64,000 nt of DNA from Pseudanabaena sp. ABRG5-3 (GCF_003967015.1 NZ_AP017560.1:1302001-1366000); one strand, 5' to 3'. Positions 46,090 to 54,961 are shown, numbered from the stretch's first letter. A program made the numbers and translations. Notes: generated by a model from the letters alone, not told the origin.

Positions 46090-46420
46090 TTTCTCTCCTC
46101 TGAAAGTCTACCCAGTAATGCTTTGCTCTGATGATATCTTGATTTTGGGTGCTTTTGTCACCGCCACATAGCAAAAGAACTATGGTTTCTCCTGCTTGAG
46201 CAAAATATATGCGATAACCTTGTCCATAGTCAATTCTGAGTTCCATGACTCCTGAGCCAACGGGTTTGCAGTCTCCAAAGTTTCCATTTTCAACTCGATC
46301 AAGCCGTGCTTTAATTCTAGCTCTTGCTTGACGATCGCGTAGTGACTCTAACCAAAGTTCAAAGGGACGCTCGTCGTCTTCGGTTGTGTAAAAGATCACT
46401 TCTTGGGGACGTGCTTCCAT
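46076..46420 (-). CDS. RelE/HigB-like toxin (Gp49 family)
   Basis: 114 residues. Matches the phage-derived Gp49-like/HigB group: FELWLESLRDRQARARIKAR, LDRVENGNFGDCKPVGSGVM, ELRIDYGQGYRIYFAQAGE and VLLLCGGDKSTQNQDI. Such toxins cleave translated mRNA at the ribosome. It is promoter-proximal with the antitoxin second, the order used by HigBA-type modules, overlapping by 14 bp. Divergent from the NACHT-LRR gene. Confidence 0.88.
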   Translation of the reverse strand: MEARPQEVIFYTTEDDERPFELWLESLRDRQARARIKARLDRVENGNFGDCKPVGSGVMELRIDYGQGYRIYFAQAGETIVLLLCGGDKSTQNQDIIRAKHYWVDFQRRENANL

Positions 46421-46631
46421 GAACCTGTATTGCTTGTAAAATAAAACTTTTTAATTTTGTCATGGAACTGGAGACTTTTTATCTTTTGTTAGGCGATCGC
46501 TCCTGTTGCTCTAGCCGCGATCGCTAAGCGTTAGCACCATGCTTCTGGTATTTGTAATGTAATGGAATTGGCAAAAATTAGGTGATATTATGATGATATT
46601 GACTCAATCATACTTGCTTCAGTATTAGCCC

Positions 46632-49436
46632 ATGTCTTTATCTTTGTCTTTAGCTTTCAAGATTTTTGCTCCTGCGATCGCTAAAACTCTCTTGGAGTCG
46701 TTTCATATTGAAACTAAACTGCTGAATGCGGTATTGGAAGAGGTGATAGACAATACGAGTGAAGGAGTTTTGAGTTCTGTAGAAGCGAAGAAAGCTTTAT
46801 CGAAAAATATCGATCAAATTGCGAAACGGCTTGCCAATGATATCAAGCCTTTATTTGAGCGAGAGGCTAAGAGTTTACAGGGAGAGACTAAGAACGCCAT
46901 TGTGATTTCGGTGGCAGAGACTTTGATTAAGGCGAGATTGTCTGCGGATACTTTGGCGGAGATGAATTTTGATGAGGAGCAGCTTAAGGAATATCTATTG
47001 GCGGTTTATCCAGAGGTATTAATTGGATTTTCTGATAGTGAAAAGTCTTTGTATCGGCAGGTAGTTGATTTAGCCAGTAAGAGATTAATTGCTTCGTCGG
47101 CACAGATGGAAGGTTTTGCTTTGAGTGCGGCTACAATTACGTTACAGCGACTTGATGAAGTGTTGAGGCAGTTGGCGATCGCTCGCGAGTTGGCGAATCA
47201 GGCGGCGGATCAGTTTGCAAAAAATTATCGGCGCAAGGTTCAAGAAAAGCTGGATAAGTTAGAAGTATTTGGATTGAAGGATATTGATAGTTTGTCGAAG
47301 AAGCAAAGTCTGAGCATGGCTTACATCAATCTATCGGCGAATTGTCCTCATGATAGGGATGAGGATCGAAAATCGGCTTTGATGTTGAGGGGAGATGATT
47401 GTCTTGAGCATGAGTTAGGTAAGTATGAGTTTGGCAATCAGTCGAGAAAGGTTGATGAGGCGATTTATAATTGTCGGCGGTTGGTGATTCGGGGGAGTGC
47501 GGGGGCTGGGAAAAGTACACTGTTGCAGTGGATTGCGGTACGGGCGGCAACTGGAACTTTTACGGATAAGTTACAAGATTGGAATTGCAAGATTCCTTTC
47601 TTTATTCGCTTGCGGGATGTGGCAGATCAGAGCTTTCCTGCACCAGAGGAGTTTACTAAATTTATTGCTAAGAACTTTACGGATCAGATGCCTGAAGGTT
47701 GGGTGCATCAATACCTCAATCGTGGACAGGCGTTAGTTTTGATTGATGGTGTAGATGAGTTGCCAAAGAAACAAAGACAAGATTTTTTTGAGTCTCTCAA
47801 GGATTTGGTCAGTGACTTTCATGAGGCGACTTTTATTGTGACTTCTCGTCCTTCAGGATTGAAGGATCAGCAAGGTGAAGAATGGCAAGAGTGGGAAGAG
47901 TGGGTTAGAGAAAGTAATTTTGCGACTTGGACGCTGGAGCCGATGAGCATCGCAAATATTGAGGAGTTTGTGAAGCGTTGGCATAGTGCTTTGCCACTTT
48001 CTGATGATGAAGATCTGGCACAATTGGCGACAAATTTAAACAATCAATTGCGTCAACGTCCCGAGTTACGGAGATTGGCAGCGACTCCTTTACTTTGTGC
48101 GATGATCTGCGCTTTGCATCACGATCGCAAAGAAAATTTGCCGAGTGAAAGGATCGAACTTTACGACAAATGTATTGATATGCTGCTAGATCAACGAGAT
48201 AAGGGACGCAAAATCAAACTCGAACTTGATGAAACCTATCCAAGTGGATTGAGCAAATCGCAAAAGCTTGCATTAATTCAAGGATTGGCTTTGAAGTTCA
48301 TGCGGGGCAATCTTTCAGTTTTAGAAGCAGATCGTGTTGATAAGTATTTTCAAGATGAGTTGGGTAAGACTAGTTTGCCCAAAGTGATTACAGGTAAGCA
48401 GATCCGCGATCTTTTTGTTGATCGCACTGGTCTATTACGGGAGCCATCGGTTAAGCAAATTGACTTTGCTCATCGCACTTTTCAGGAATATCTAGCTGCA
48501 ACAGCGGCGCTAGCAAATGATGGTTTGGAGGAGTTACTAGATCATGCTATGGATGATCAATGGCGCGAGTCAATTATCGTGGCGGCAGGGTTAGCAAGTT
48601 TTAACCAGCGAACTACCTTGTTAAATACTCTTATTGATTCTGTTAATAAGCGAAATTTCTTAGATTTTTTTCTTAAACGCGATCATCTAGAAGCTGCTCA
48701 AAAGCAATATTTACATTTATTAGCTGTCGCCTGTCTAGAAACAGCTACAACTGTTGATCCAGCAGTACGCGAGAGGGTTTTGAACTGTGCAAAAGCGTTA
48801 CTGCCTCCTAAAGATGATGACGAAGTACCAATGTTTGCGGCGGTGGGTAATGAGATCATCCCACTACTCAAATATGAACCTCACTATTCGGTTGAGGAAG
48901 CTTGTCGATGTATTAATGTGTTGGTGCAGCTTGGCAATAGCGCAGCAATGTTGATGCTGGTGGACTATGCCAAAGCGCGATTTCAAAATAAATCTGATAA
49001 TTATCAGATAGTGAAAGCAATCGGCAAGGGATGGGATGTATTTGAACAAAAATCCTATATTTCTCAAGTTCTGACTCAGCTAAATAGTTTGGATTTGAAA
49101 AGCACGCAAGTAATAGATTTAGCTCCCTTAAGTGGTCTTACTCAGTTAGATAGTTTAGATTTGAGAGTCACGCAAGTAATGGATTTATCTCCATTGAGTT
49201 TTCTCACTCAGCTAAAAAATTTGTATTTGAGAAGCACACAAGTAACGAACTTATCTCCTTTAAGTGTTCTCACTCAGCTAAATATTTTGTATTTGGGTAA
49301 TACGCAAGTGACGGACTTATCTCCTTTGACTGCTCTCATTGAGCTAAAAGGATTAGATTTGAGCGACACGCAAGTAACGGACATATCTCCCTTGAGTTTT
49401 CTCACTCAGCTAAATATTTTGTATTTAAGAACTTAG
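46632..49436 (+). pseudogene. NACHT-leucine-rich-repeat NTPase, 5' part of IS-split gene
   Basis: 934 codons remain before a stop supplied by the IS (LYLRT then TAG). Residues about 1-250 are helical (SEKSLYRQVVDLASKRLIAS), resembling N-terminal helical domains of bacterial NACHT proteins. NACHT core: Walker A GSAGAGKS (288-295), Walker B ALVLIDGVDELPKK (367 onward), FAHRTFQEYLAA. From about residue 814 come 22-residue leucine-rich repeats (LTQLNSLDLKSTQVIDLAPL). The IS lies in the sixth repeat. Deleting the IS and one 9-bp repeat rejoins the frame with 50582-51030, giving 1082 residues. The truncated product keeps NACHT and five complete repeats and might still be made. Confidence 0.9.
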
Positions 49437-50572
49437 TACAGGACAAAAAGTTGCAAAAGTAGAGAGGAAGGGGTTTTATAAAAGATAACCACATCACAAA
49501 TAAAACCCCTGTGAAAGAGATTAACCTATTTCGCGAAAAGTTGCATGAGCATCTGCAATGGAATGGAGCAAGACTAGCATTTGTATCGATGTTCTTGATT
49601 GCACTAATGCGAGTAAAGACAGTAAACCTAACCGAAATCGCTACAGGATTTAGTGGTAAAGCCAAAGTCGAATCGCACTATAAGCGGTTACAGAGATTTT
49701 TTCGAGAGTTTGAAGTGGACTATGAAAGCATCGCTTTAATGGTCGTCAAAGTGATGAAAATACCCGAACCATGGGTAATTTCCATCGACCGCACCGATTG
49801 GAAATTCGGCAAGATGGTGTTTAATGTGCTGACCTTGGGAGTAGTGCATCACGGTATCGCCTTCCCGTTGGTATGGATGATGCTGGACAAAAAAGGTAAC
49901 TCGAACACCCGTGAACGATGTGAATTGTGTAATCGATTTCTGGAAATATTTGGAGACGGCAAAATCGACTTTTTGACCGCAGACCGTGAATTTGTGGGGG
50001 AAGAATGGTTTGATTACTTGCTTTGTGACCCATCTACCCGTTTTCGTATCCGTATTCGCAAAAACACCTTGCTTGATGATGGGCAGAAACAACTACGGGC
50101 TGATGTTTGTTTCCAAGATCTCCAAGTTGGTCAATCAAAAGTATTGTCCAAGCCCAGACTAGTTTGGCAACATTGGCTTTATATTGCGGCTATGCGTCTT
50201 GATGATGGTGATTTGTTAATTGTTGCCACTGCTCATGACCATAATAGGGCTATTGCTGACTATGCTAAGCGTTGGGCGATTGAGACTTTATTTGGGTGTT
50301 TTAAATCTCGTGGCTTTTGTTTGGAGGCTACTCACATTCAACACCCTGAACGCCTTTCTAAACTTATTGCTTTACTAACTCTGGCTTTATGTTGGGCTTT
50401 TTCTTCTGGGCTTTGGCTTGCTCAAATCAATCCCCTCAAACCTAAAAAACATGGTCGCTTACCTAAAAGTATTTTTCGTCTTGGTTTTGATTTCCTGCGT
50501 CACTTCATCTTTGACTTACATCTCAATTCCCAAGCCTTCTTTAACTCCATTAAATTTTTGTCCTGTACTTAG
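49432..50572 (+). mobile_element. Complete IS4-like insertion sequence, 1141 bp
   Basis: Terminal inverted repeats CTTAGTACAGGACAAAAA (left) and CTAAGTACAGGACAAAAA (right, read inward), one mismatch in 18. A 9-bp target duplication ATTTAAGAA flanks it at 49423-49431 and 50573-50581. It carries one transposase gene whose stop codon lies in the right terminal repeat. The intact ends and perfect target duplication indicate a recent insertion. Confidence 0.95.
49511..50572 (+). CDS. DDE transposase, IS4-like
   Basis: 353 residues from a GTG start. DDE pattern: WVISIDRTDWKFG (first Asp), FLTADREFVGEEWFDYL (second Asp), and KRWAIETLFGCFKSRGFCLE with the catalytic Glu in the Y-(2)-R-(3)-E-(6)-K-type context of IS4. 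It cuts and pastes the surrounding element. The reading frame is intact, so the element may be active. Confidence 0.93.
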   Translation: MKEINLFREKLHEHLQWNGARLAFVSMFLIALMRVKTVNLTEIATGFSGKAKVESHYKRLQRFFREFEVDYESIALMVVKVMKIPEPWVISIDRTDWKFGKMVFNVLTLGVVHHGIAFPLVWMMLDKKGNSNTRERCELCNRFLEIFGDGKIDFLTADREFVGEEWFDYLLCDPSTRFRIRIRKNTLLDDGQKQLRADVCFQDLQVGQSKVLSKPRLVWQHWLYIAAMRLDDGDLLIVATAHDHNRAIADYAKRWAIETLFGCFKSRGFCLEATHIQHPERLSKLIALLTLALCWAFSSGLWLAQINPLKPKKHGRLPKSIFRLGFDFLRHFIFDLHLNSQAFFNSIKFLSCT

Positions 50573-50581
50573 ATTTAAGAA

Positions 50582-51030
50582 ACACGCAAGTAACGGACAT
50601 ATCTCCCTTGAGTTTTCTCACGCAGCTAAATAGTTTGTATTTGAGCAACACGCAAGTAACGGACATATCTCCCTTGAATGTTCTCACGCAGCTAAATAGT
50701 TTGGATTTGAGAAACACGCAAGTAACGGACATATCTCCCTTGAGTTTTCTCACGCAGCTAAATATTTTGTATTTGAGCAACACGCAAGTAACGGACATAT
50801 CTCCCTTGAGTTTTCTCACGCAGCTAAATATTTTGTATTTGAGCAACACGCAAGTAACGGACTTATCTCCCTTGAGTTTTCTCACGCAGCTAAATAGTTT
50901 GGATTTGAGAAACACGCAAGTAACTGACTTATCAATGCTAAAACATCTGGATAAACTTACAATCATCACAGATAGCAAAGATAAATTAGAATTATGGCGT
51001 TCTCAAGGAATGAAAGTTGAAACTTTCTAG
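50582..51030 (+). pseudogene. 3' part of the NACHT-LRR gene (LRR array and C-terminal cap)
   Basis: Frame continues from the split sixth repeat (NTQVTDISPLSF) through five more 22-residue repeats, nearly identical at DNA level in 66-bp units, and a cap (KLTIITDSKDKLELWRSQGM). An ATG at 50608 could start a 140-residue stand-alone product but lacks an obvious ribosome binding site. The array would form the concave ligand-binding surface of the intact sensor. Confidence 0.9.
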
Positions 51031-51035
51031 AATCT

Positions 51036-51077
51036 TCTGTTAGCGATCGCGCTTGATGATGACAAAAGGCGATTGCA
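51036..51077. repeat. 42-bp direct repeat left of YefM-YoeB
   Basis: Starts TCTGTTAGCGATCGCGCTTG; matches 51693-51734 at 40 of 42 positions. It begins five bases after the NACHT-LRR stop codon. Confidence 0.8.
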
Positions 51078-51146
51078 GCCAAAACTTTAAAAGTCTTATA
51101 TTATGGTAAGTATCATATAAATCTACGCTATCAGGCGTTAACTAAA

Positions 51147-51371
51147 ATGCAAATCAGTTATCGATTGAACGCTAACGAACTTGACAACAATTTCCTAGAA
51201 AGCTTAAAAGCCGCTTTCCAAAACAAAGAAATTGAAATAGTTGTATATGAAAGTGATGAAACCGCTTTTCTATTACAAAATCCTGCTAATAGAAAGAGAT
51301 TACTAACTGCGGTGGAAAACATCCAAAACCGTAATAACCTCGTAGAACTTAATTGGGATACCATCTCATGA
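51147..51371 (+). CDS. YefM/Phd-like antitoxin
   Basis: 74 residues. The C-terminal DETAFLLQNPANRKRLLTAV is the toxin-binding arm pattern of YefM-type antitoxins (SPANxxRLL). The N-terminal ISYRLNANELDNNFLESLKA differs from classical Phd but is usual in cyanobacterial partners of YoeB. The stop overlaps the toxin ATG (ATGA at 51368-51371), a coupling signal. Its toxin partner is frameshifted, so the antitoxin may now be free. Confidence 0.8.
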   Translation: MQISYRLNANELDNNFLESLKAAFQNKEIEIVVYESDETAFLLQNPANRKRLLTAVENIQNRNNLVELNWDTIS

Positions 51372-51630
51372 GAAGGCGCATCCTATTTGAAGCGGAAGCC
51401 TTTGAGGACTATAACGCATGGGCAAAGATGGATCGAAAATTTATAACAAAATAGTAGAACTTATCAAAGATATTGAGCGATCGCCTTTTTCAGGTATCGG
51501 TAAACCCGAACCTCTAAAATATGGACTGAGCGGATTTTGGTCAAGACGGATTAGTGATGAACATCGTCTCGTTTACCAAGTCACTGACACAGAGATTCTA
51601 ATTGCTGCTTGTAAAAGTCATTATGAATAA
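51368..51630 (+). pseudogene. YoeB-like toxin with single-base frameshift
   Basis: YoeB toxins are ribosome-dependent mRNA interferases. The first 25 codons (RRRILFEAEAFEDYNAWAKM) are in one frame and the rest (YNKIVELIKDIERSPF, GLSGFWSRRISDEHRLVYQV, AACKSHYE) in another. At 51436-51439 a run of four A would have to be five to join them (D-R-K-I-Y-N-K). Catalytic-type residues Glu, Arg, Arg, His and Tyr are otherwise kept. A fragment starting at ATG 51418 would lack the N-terminal strand. Sequencing error or ribosomal slippage cannot be excluded. Confidence 0.88.
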
Positions 51631-51692
51631 CAGAACTATTGTGATTAGTCCTATTTGCAAACTGTTGAGGTGATTATTTTTATCTACAAGGC

Positions 51693-51734
51693 TCTGTTAG
51701 CGATCGCGCTTGATGATGTCAAAAGGCGATCGCA
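51693..51734. repeat. 42-bp direct repeat right of YefM-YoeB
   Basis: Second copy of the repeat at 51036-51077, two mismatches. The two copies frame the toxin-antitoxin genes exactly, with 615 bp between them. Confidence 0.8.
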
Positions 51735-51815
51735 ATTTATTGCTCTAATATCTTTGACCATTTACCGAATTTAATTGAACATTATTACCAAGAAGAAAGA
51801 TTTTCTAAACTATAG
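51727..51815 (+). pseudogene. Remnant of the 3' end of a TPR-protein gene
   Basis: Encodes QFIALI, then after a small deletion FDHLPNLIEHYYQE, matching the last 24 residues (QFISLIGIDGFDHLPNLIER) of the TPR gene ending at 45716. The stop TAG at 51813-51815 comes from the adjoining MITE. Nothing else of the paralogue is visible. Confidence 0.8.
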
Positions 51816-51926
51816 CTACAGTCACTTGTCTTAGGACAAATCAAAACCCAAGAATTGATTGGCGGCGCTTCGCGCCGCCAATCAATTCTTGGGTTTTATG
51901 TCCTAGTACACTTGGCGATAGCTATA
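51811..51926 (-). mobile_element. 116-bp MITE, copy 2 (inverted relative to copy 1)
   Basis: Ends TATAGCTA on both sides, palindromic core GGCGGCGC-TTC-GCGCCGCC. Near-identical to the copy at 31308-31423, read on the opposite strand. Its ends provide TAG stops to the TPR remnant on the left and to the HAD gene on the right. Confidence 0.85.
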
Positions 51927-52461
51927 TCTCCAACTTAATATTTAGAGTCTCTAAGATTAAGCCAATATTCCAATTTTGAATACCTAATAGCGAAGGATCT
52001 TCAGGATGGATTGTATTAATCAAAGTGACTCTAGGATCTAGTTTTGCCCAAGTCATAGCAGATTGAGAAAAGCCATCTTCAATCCAAACAATTTTTGGAA
52101 TGTTACCAGAATGATAGAGAACACAAATAGTCTTGCTATCATCGATTTCATCAAGATTAAGCTGTTTGCCGTAGCGTCCCATCACATATCTCGCCTTTCC
52201 AAAATCAATGGGATAGCCCACAGTCCAAGGCGCAATGCCAGTCCAGCGATTCCAAATATTGGCATGTTCTCGCCAACCTGATGACATCCAAAATGGTCTG
52301 ATATGTTCTGCTCGATCTACAGCATGGAGAAAAGGCTGCACATAGGGAGATGGGGAACCCCGCAAGTCTATACCTTGATATGTGCCAAGGAACTGCGATT
52401 CAGCATTAACACTTGTATTCACTACGCCATCAATATCTAGAAAGAGAAAGACAGTTTCCAT
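51922..52461 (-). CDS. HAD-family protein of the Swiss Army Knife RNA-repair type
   Basis: 179 residues. HAD motif I is VFLFLDIDGVVNTS, and the C-terminal acidic motif is IVWIEDGFSQSAMTWAK; MSSGWREHANIWNRW and FGKARYVMGRYGKQ lie between. This pattern belongs to the HAD phosphatases found alone or fused in predicted Swiss-Army-Knife RNA repair proteins, thought to trim RNA end phosphates. The stop codon lies in a MITE end, so a few C-terminal residues may be altered. It sits beside toxin-antitoxin genes whose targets are RNAs. Confidence 0.75.
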   Translation of the reverse strand: METVFLFLDIDGVVNTSVNAESQFLGTYQGIDLRGSPSPYVQPFLHAVDRAEHIRPFWMSSGWREHANIWNRWTGIAPWTVGYPIDFGKARYVMGRYGKQLNLDEIDDSKTICVLYHSGNIPKIVWIEDGFSQSAMTWAKLDPRVTLINTIHPEDPSLLGIQNWNIGLILETLNIKLEI

Positions 52462-52481
52462 AGGTTCATGTCCATTGTTAA

Positions 52482-52759
52482 TTAATGCGAGATTGCTTTA
52501 GCAATAGAGAAATCTGCTGCCGCCGCAATCCCCCAAATTAACACAGTCTGAATGGCACTGCGGATCGGCGTTGTACCTGTAAATCTGCCCTTCACATAAC
52601 CAAAGGCAGTCAGAGCAAACTACAATTGAGGTCGAGGCAACTGAGCTAGATAGTCCTGCGGCAAGGGTACACAGTTAAGCCATCTGACATGCCAATGACG
52701 ATATCACGGACAAATTCACTCGACGTGAAGTGGTACTCGTAATGGGGTTTGTTTGGCAT
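52482..52759 (-). pseudogene. VIT1/CCC1-type Fe/Mn transporter remnant
   Basis: The 5' end reads PNKPHYEYHFTSSEFVRDIV then GMSDGLTV; after a frameshift LAAGLSSSVASTSIVV follows; after a large internal deletion the frame AFGYVKGRFTGTTPIRSAIQ continues to IAAAADFSIAKAISH and stop. Both ends match the VIT/CCC1 family of membrane iron/manganese transporters, but the central helices are missing. It lies directly downstream of proA on the same strand. Confidence 0.82.
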
Positions 52760-52761
52760 AT

Positions 52762-54102
52762 TTATAAATCCCTATGCGTGAATACTTTGGCATTTGCCCC
52801 TGCATAGTCAGAGACGATATGCCCATTCCCCACAAGGCGATATTTGTAAGTGACCAAACCTTCCAATCCCACAGGTCCCCTTGGAGGCATCTTATTGGTG
52901 CTAATGCCCACCTCTGCACCGAAGCCATAACGGAACCCATCGGCAAATCGGGTAGAGCAGTTGTGATACACACCCGCCGCATCAACATCACTGGTAAAGA
53001 TATCGGCACTTGCTTGATCTTCAGTAACGATCGCCTCAGTATGTTTAGAGCCGTAGGTAGTAATGTGAGCGATCGCTGCTTCTAAAGAATCGACAATTTT
53101 AATCGAGAGAATCAAATCCGAATATTCCGTTGACCAGTCGGACTCCGTGGCAGGTTGCACATCAATAATTTGCTGAGTGCGATCGCATCCGAGTAATTTC
53201 ACACCGCGTTCTTGTAAAGCCTCTAGAGCCAAAGGCAAATATTGAGAAGCGATCACGCTATGTACCAATAAAGTCTCGATCGCATTACAAGCCGCAGGAT
53301 ATTGAGTTTTGCTATCTACAGCGATCGCTACAGCCTTGTTCACATCTGCTGCCACATCAACATACAAATGACAAATCCCATCAGCATGACCGAGAACGGG
53401 AATATTTGTATTGTCTTGGATATAACGTACAAACTGATTAGAACCCCTAGGAATAATCAGATCGATTAATTTATCCATTTTCAGAATCGCCAGAGTTTCC
53501 GCACGGGTGGTTAATAGCTGCACTACATTAGGCGATACTCCTTGAGTTTCTATGTAGAGTTTCTCTAGTGCCTCACGCATCACCGCCGCGATCGCTTCAC
53601 AGGAATTTACAGCTTCACTGCCACCTTTGAGAATGACTCCATTGCCAGATTTAATCCCCAGAGCCGCAATTTGGGTCACGGCATCGGGACGTGCTTCAAA
53701 AATGACCCCAATTACACCCAAGGGGCATGATAGACGTTCCAAAACTAATCCAGTATCTAACTCGCGATGAATCTGGCGATCGCCAATGGGATCAGCAAGG
53801 CGAATGACATCGCGTACACCCGCAACCATACTTTTGAGCTTATTGGTATCAAGCTTGAGACGAGCGATCAAGGCGCTAGGTAACTGGGCAGCATTTGCGG
53901 CAATGACATCCTTTTGATTGGCTGCCAAAATTGTTTCCGCATTTTGCTCTAGGGCGATCGCGATCGCTTCTAGGGCAGCATTTTTGGAGGCAGTTGGCAA
54001 TTTTGCTAGGGCGATCGCGGCGGTGCGAGTACGTTGGATCGATGCAGCTAGGTTTTCTGCCAAATTTGTAGATACGTTCCCAGACACTTGATTCTCTATC
54101 AC
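52762..54102 (-). CDS. proA: Gamma-glutamyl phosphate reductase
   Basis: 446 residues, slightly longer than typical because of an N-terminal extension. Second step of proline synthesis: NADPH-dependent reduction of gamma-glutamyl phosphate to the semialdehyde. Family motifs: [48 protein letters not shown] and the catalytic Cys in [14 protein letters not shown]; the C-terminal [19 protein letters not shown] is diagnostic. Start ATG at 54100-54102. proB is not in the window. Confidence 0.97.
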   Translation of the reverse strand: MIENQVSGNVSTNLAENLAASIQRTRTAAIALAKLPTASKNAALEAIAIALEQNAETILAANQKDVIAANAAQLPSALIARLKLDTNKLKSMVAGVRDVIRLADPIGDRQIHRELDTGLVLERLSCPLGVIGVIFEARPDAVTQIAALGIKSGNGVILKGGSEAVNSCEAIAAVMREALEKLYIETQGVSPNVVQLLTTRAETLAILKMDKLIDLIIPRGSNQFVRYIQDNTNIPVLGHADGICHLYVDVAADVNKAVAIAVDSKTQYPAACNAIETLLVHSVIASQYLPLALEALQERGVKLLGCDRTQQIIDVQPATESDWSTEYSDLILSIKIVDSLEAAIAHITTYGSKHTEAIVTEDQASADIFTSDVDAAGVYHNCSTRFADGFRYGFGAEVGISTNKMPPRGPVGLEGLVTYKYRLVGNGHIVSDYAGANAKVFTHRDL

Positions 54103-54174
54103 TTTTCGTAGATTGCTATTTTGGGGTCAAGACATCAGCCAATGAAGCTAGCTAATTTCTAACATTTTTCTATG

Positions 54175-54470
54175 TTATAGCGTTTTGCAAAATAATCGAT
54201 ATGTACTATTGAGCTGCTCATAGTCTATGTCCATCATTACTCTTCTCATCGTTGAGTAGGATGGTACTGTTTTTTGTTTGAGAGCCAGTCTTTGGATTAG
54301 GTCACGTCGATGTCTCTCCGCAAATCTTCCCCAGCCTTGAATACTCTGATGCCCACTCATGATTGCCATGATTACACTATCAGCAGGATTTGCCATAATT
54401 CATCTCGCCTTCCTTTTGCCTTGCGGGGATCTGGTATCTCTTGGAGGTAATCAACTAGACTGTTACTCAT
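54175..54470 (-). pseudogene. ISAs1-type transposase N-terminal remnant
   Basis: From ATG 54468-54470 the frame reads NSLVDYLQEIPDPRKAKGRR then DELWQILLIV and stops. The adjacent frame goes on IMAIMSGHQSIQGWGRFAER to DYEQLNSTY before truncation. This is the DDE-associated N-terminal domain of ISAs1 family transposases, frameshifted and missing its catalytic domain. Confidence 0.75.
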
Positions 54471-54961
54471 TTTCTGGCTTGTTTGACTTTATTGCATTAA
54501 ATTATTAATTGCATTAAATTATTACAAAAATACCTCTAAGTCTGTATCTAGCCTTTTTCTGTTTCCTCTTAACCTTTCTTGAAATATCCCTGCCCTTTCA
54601 AGGGAGAGAATTCAAGCTCCCCACTTTCAAAGGGGGGATTAAGGAGGGGAAAGTAGAAAATGGTAATCTGACCTGAGTTTAATATAGCTATTTGCATCCA
54701 AGTAGGGTTCAGGCGATCGCTCGCTGATTATTTTTTAAGACATACGCTAATGGGTAGATTTAGTGTGAGTAAAGCCCGCAATAAATCTACCCAAAACCCA
54801 GTAAATGCGTTGGACTTGTGTAAGTCCTATTTCTTTTAGTAGCTTTAAGATTTCCATCGGGCATCTAATGCTAAGTTAAAAATCAAGATATTTTAAAGAT
54901 CAAGCCAGAGTTAATTCAGCTTTCATCATCTAGCGAGTTTTAACTTGAGGAGTAAACGAGC
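54471..54961. other. 491-bp intergenic region upstream of the P-type ATPase
   Basis: Holds a short inverted G/C-rich repeat family member (54593-54655, CCCTTTCAAGGGAG and AAGGGGGGATTAAGG) and an 11-bp inverted repeat GGGTAGATTTA (54752-54762) with TAAATCTACCC (54782-54792) around a 19-base loop. The hairpin is about 170 bp before the ATPase start and could be in its leader. No gene-like frame seen. Confidence 0.6.

Noticed and set aside
50550-50978. 142-codon minus-strand frame with regular Cys/Val repeats
   Set aside because: It mirrors the 66-bp LRR repeats on the other strand; the plus frame joins the NACHT-LRR gene in phase.
49070-51000. CRISPR array
   Set aside because: Regularly spaced 66-bp units are in-frame LRR codons without unique spacers; no cas genes are present, and the Cas4-like half at 19373-21286 is part of a DUF2779 protein.
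50608-51030. Stand-alone LRR protein starting at ATG 50608
   Set aside because: The reading frame is open before it and exactly continues the gene upstream of the IS, so it is better read as the severed 3' part.
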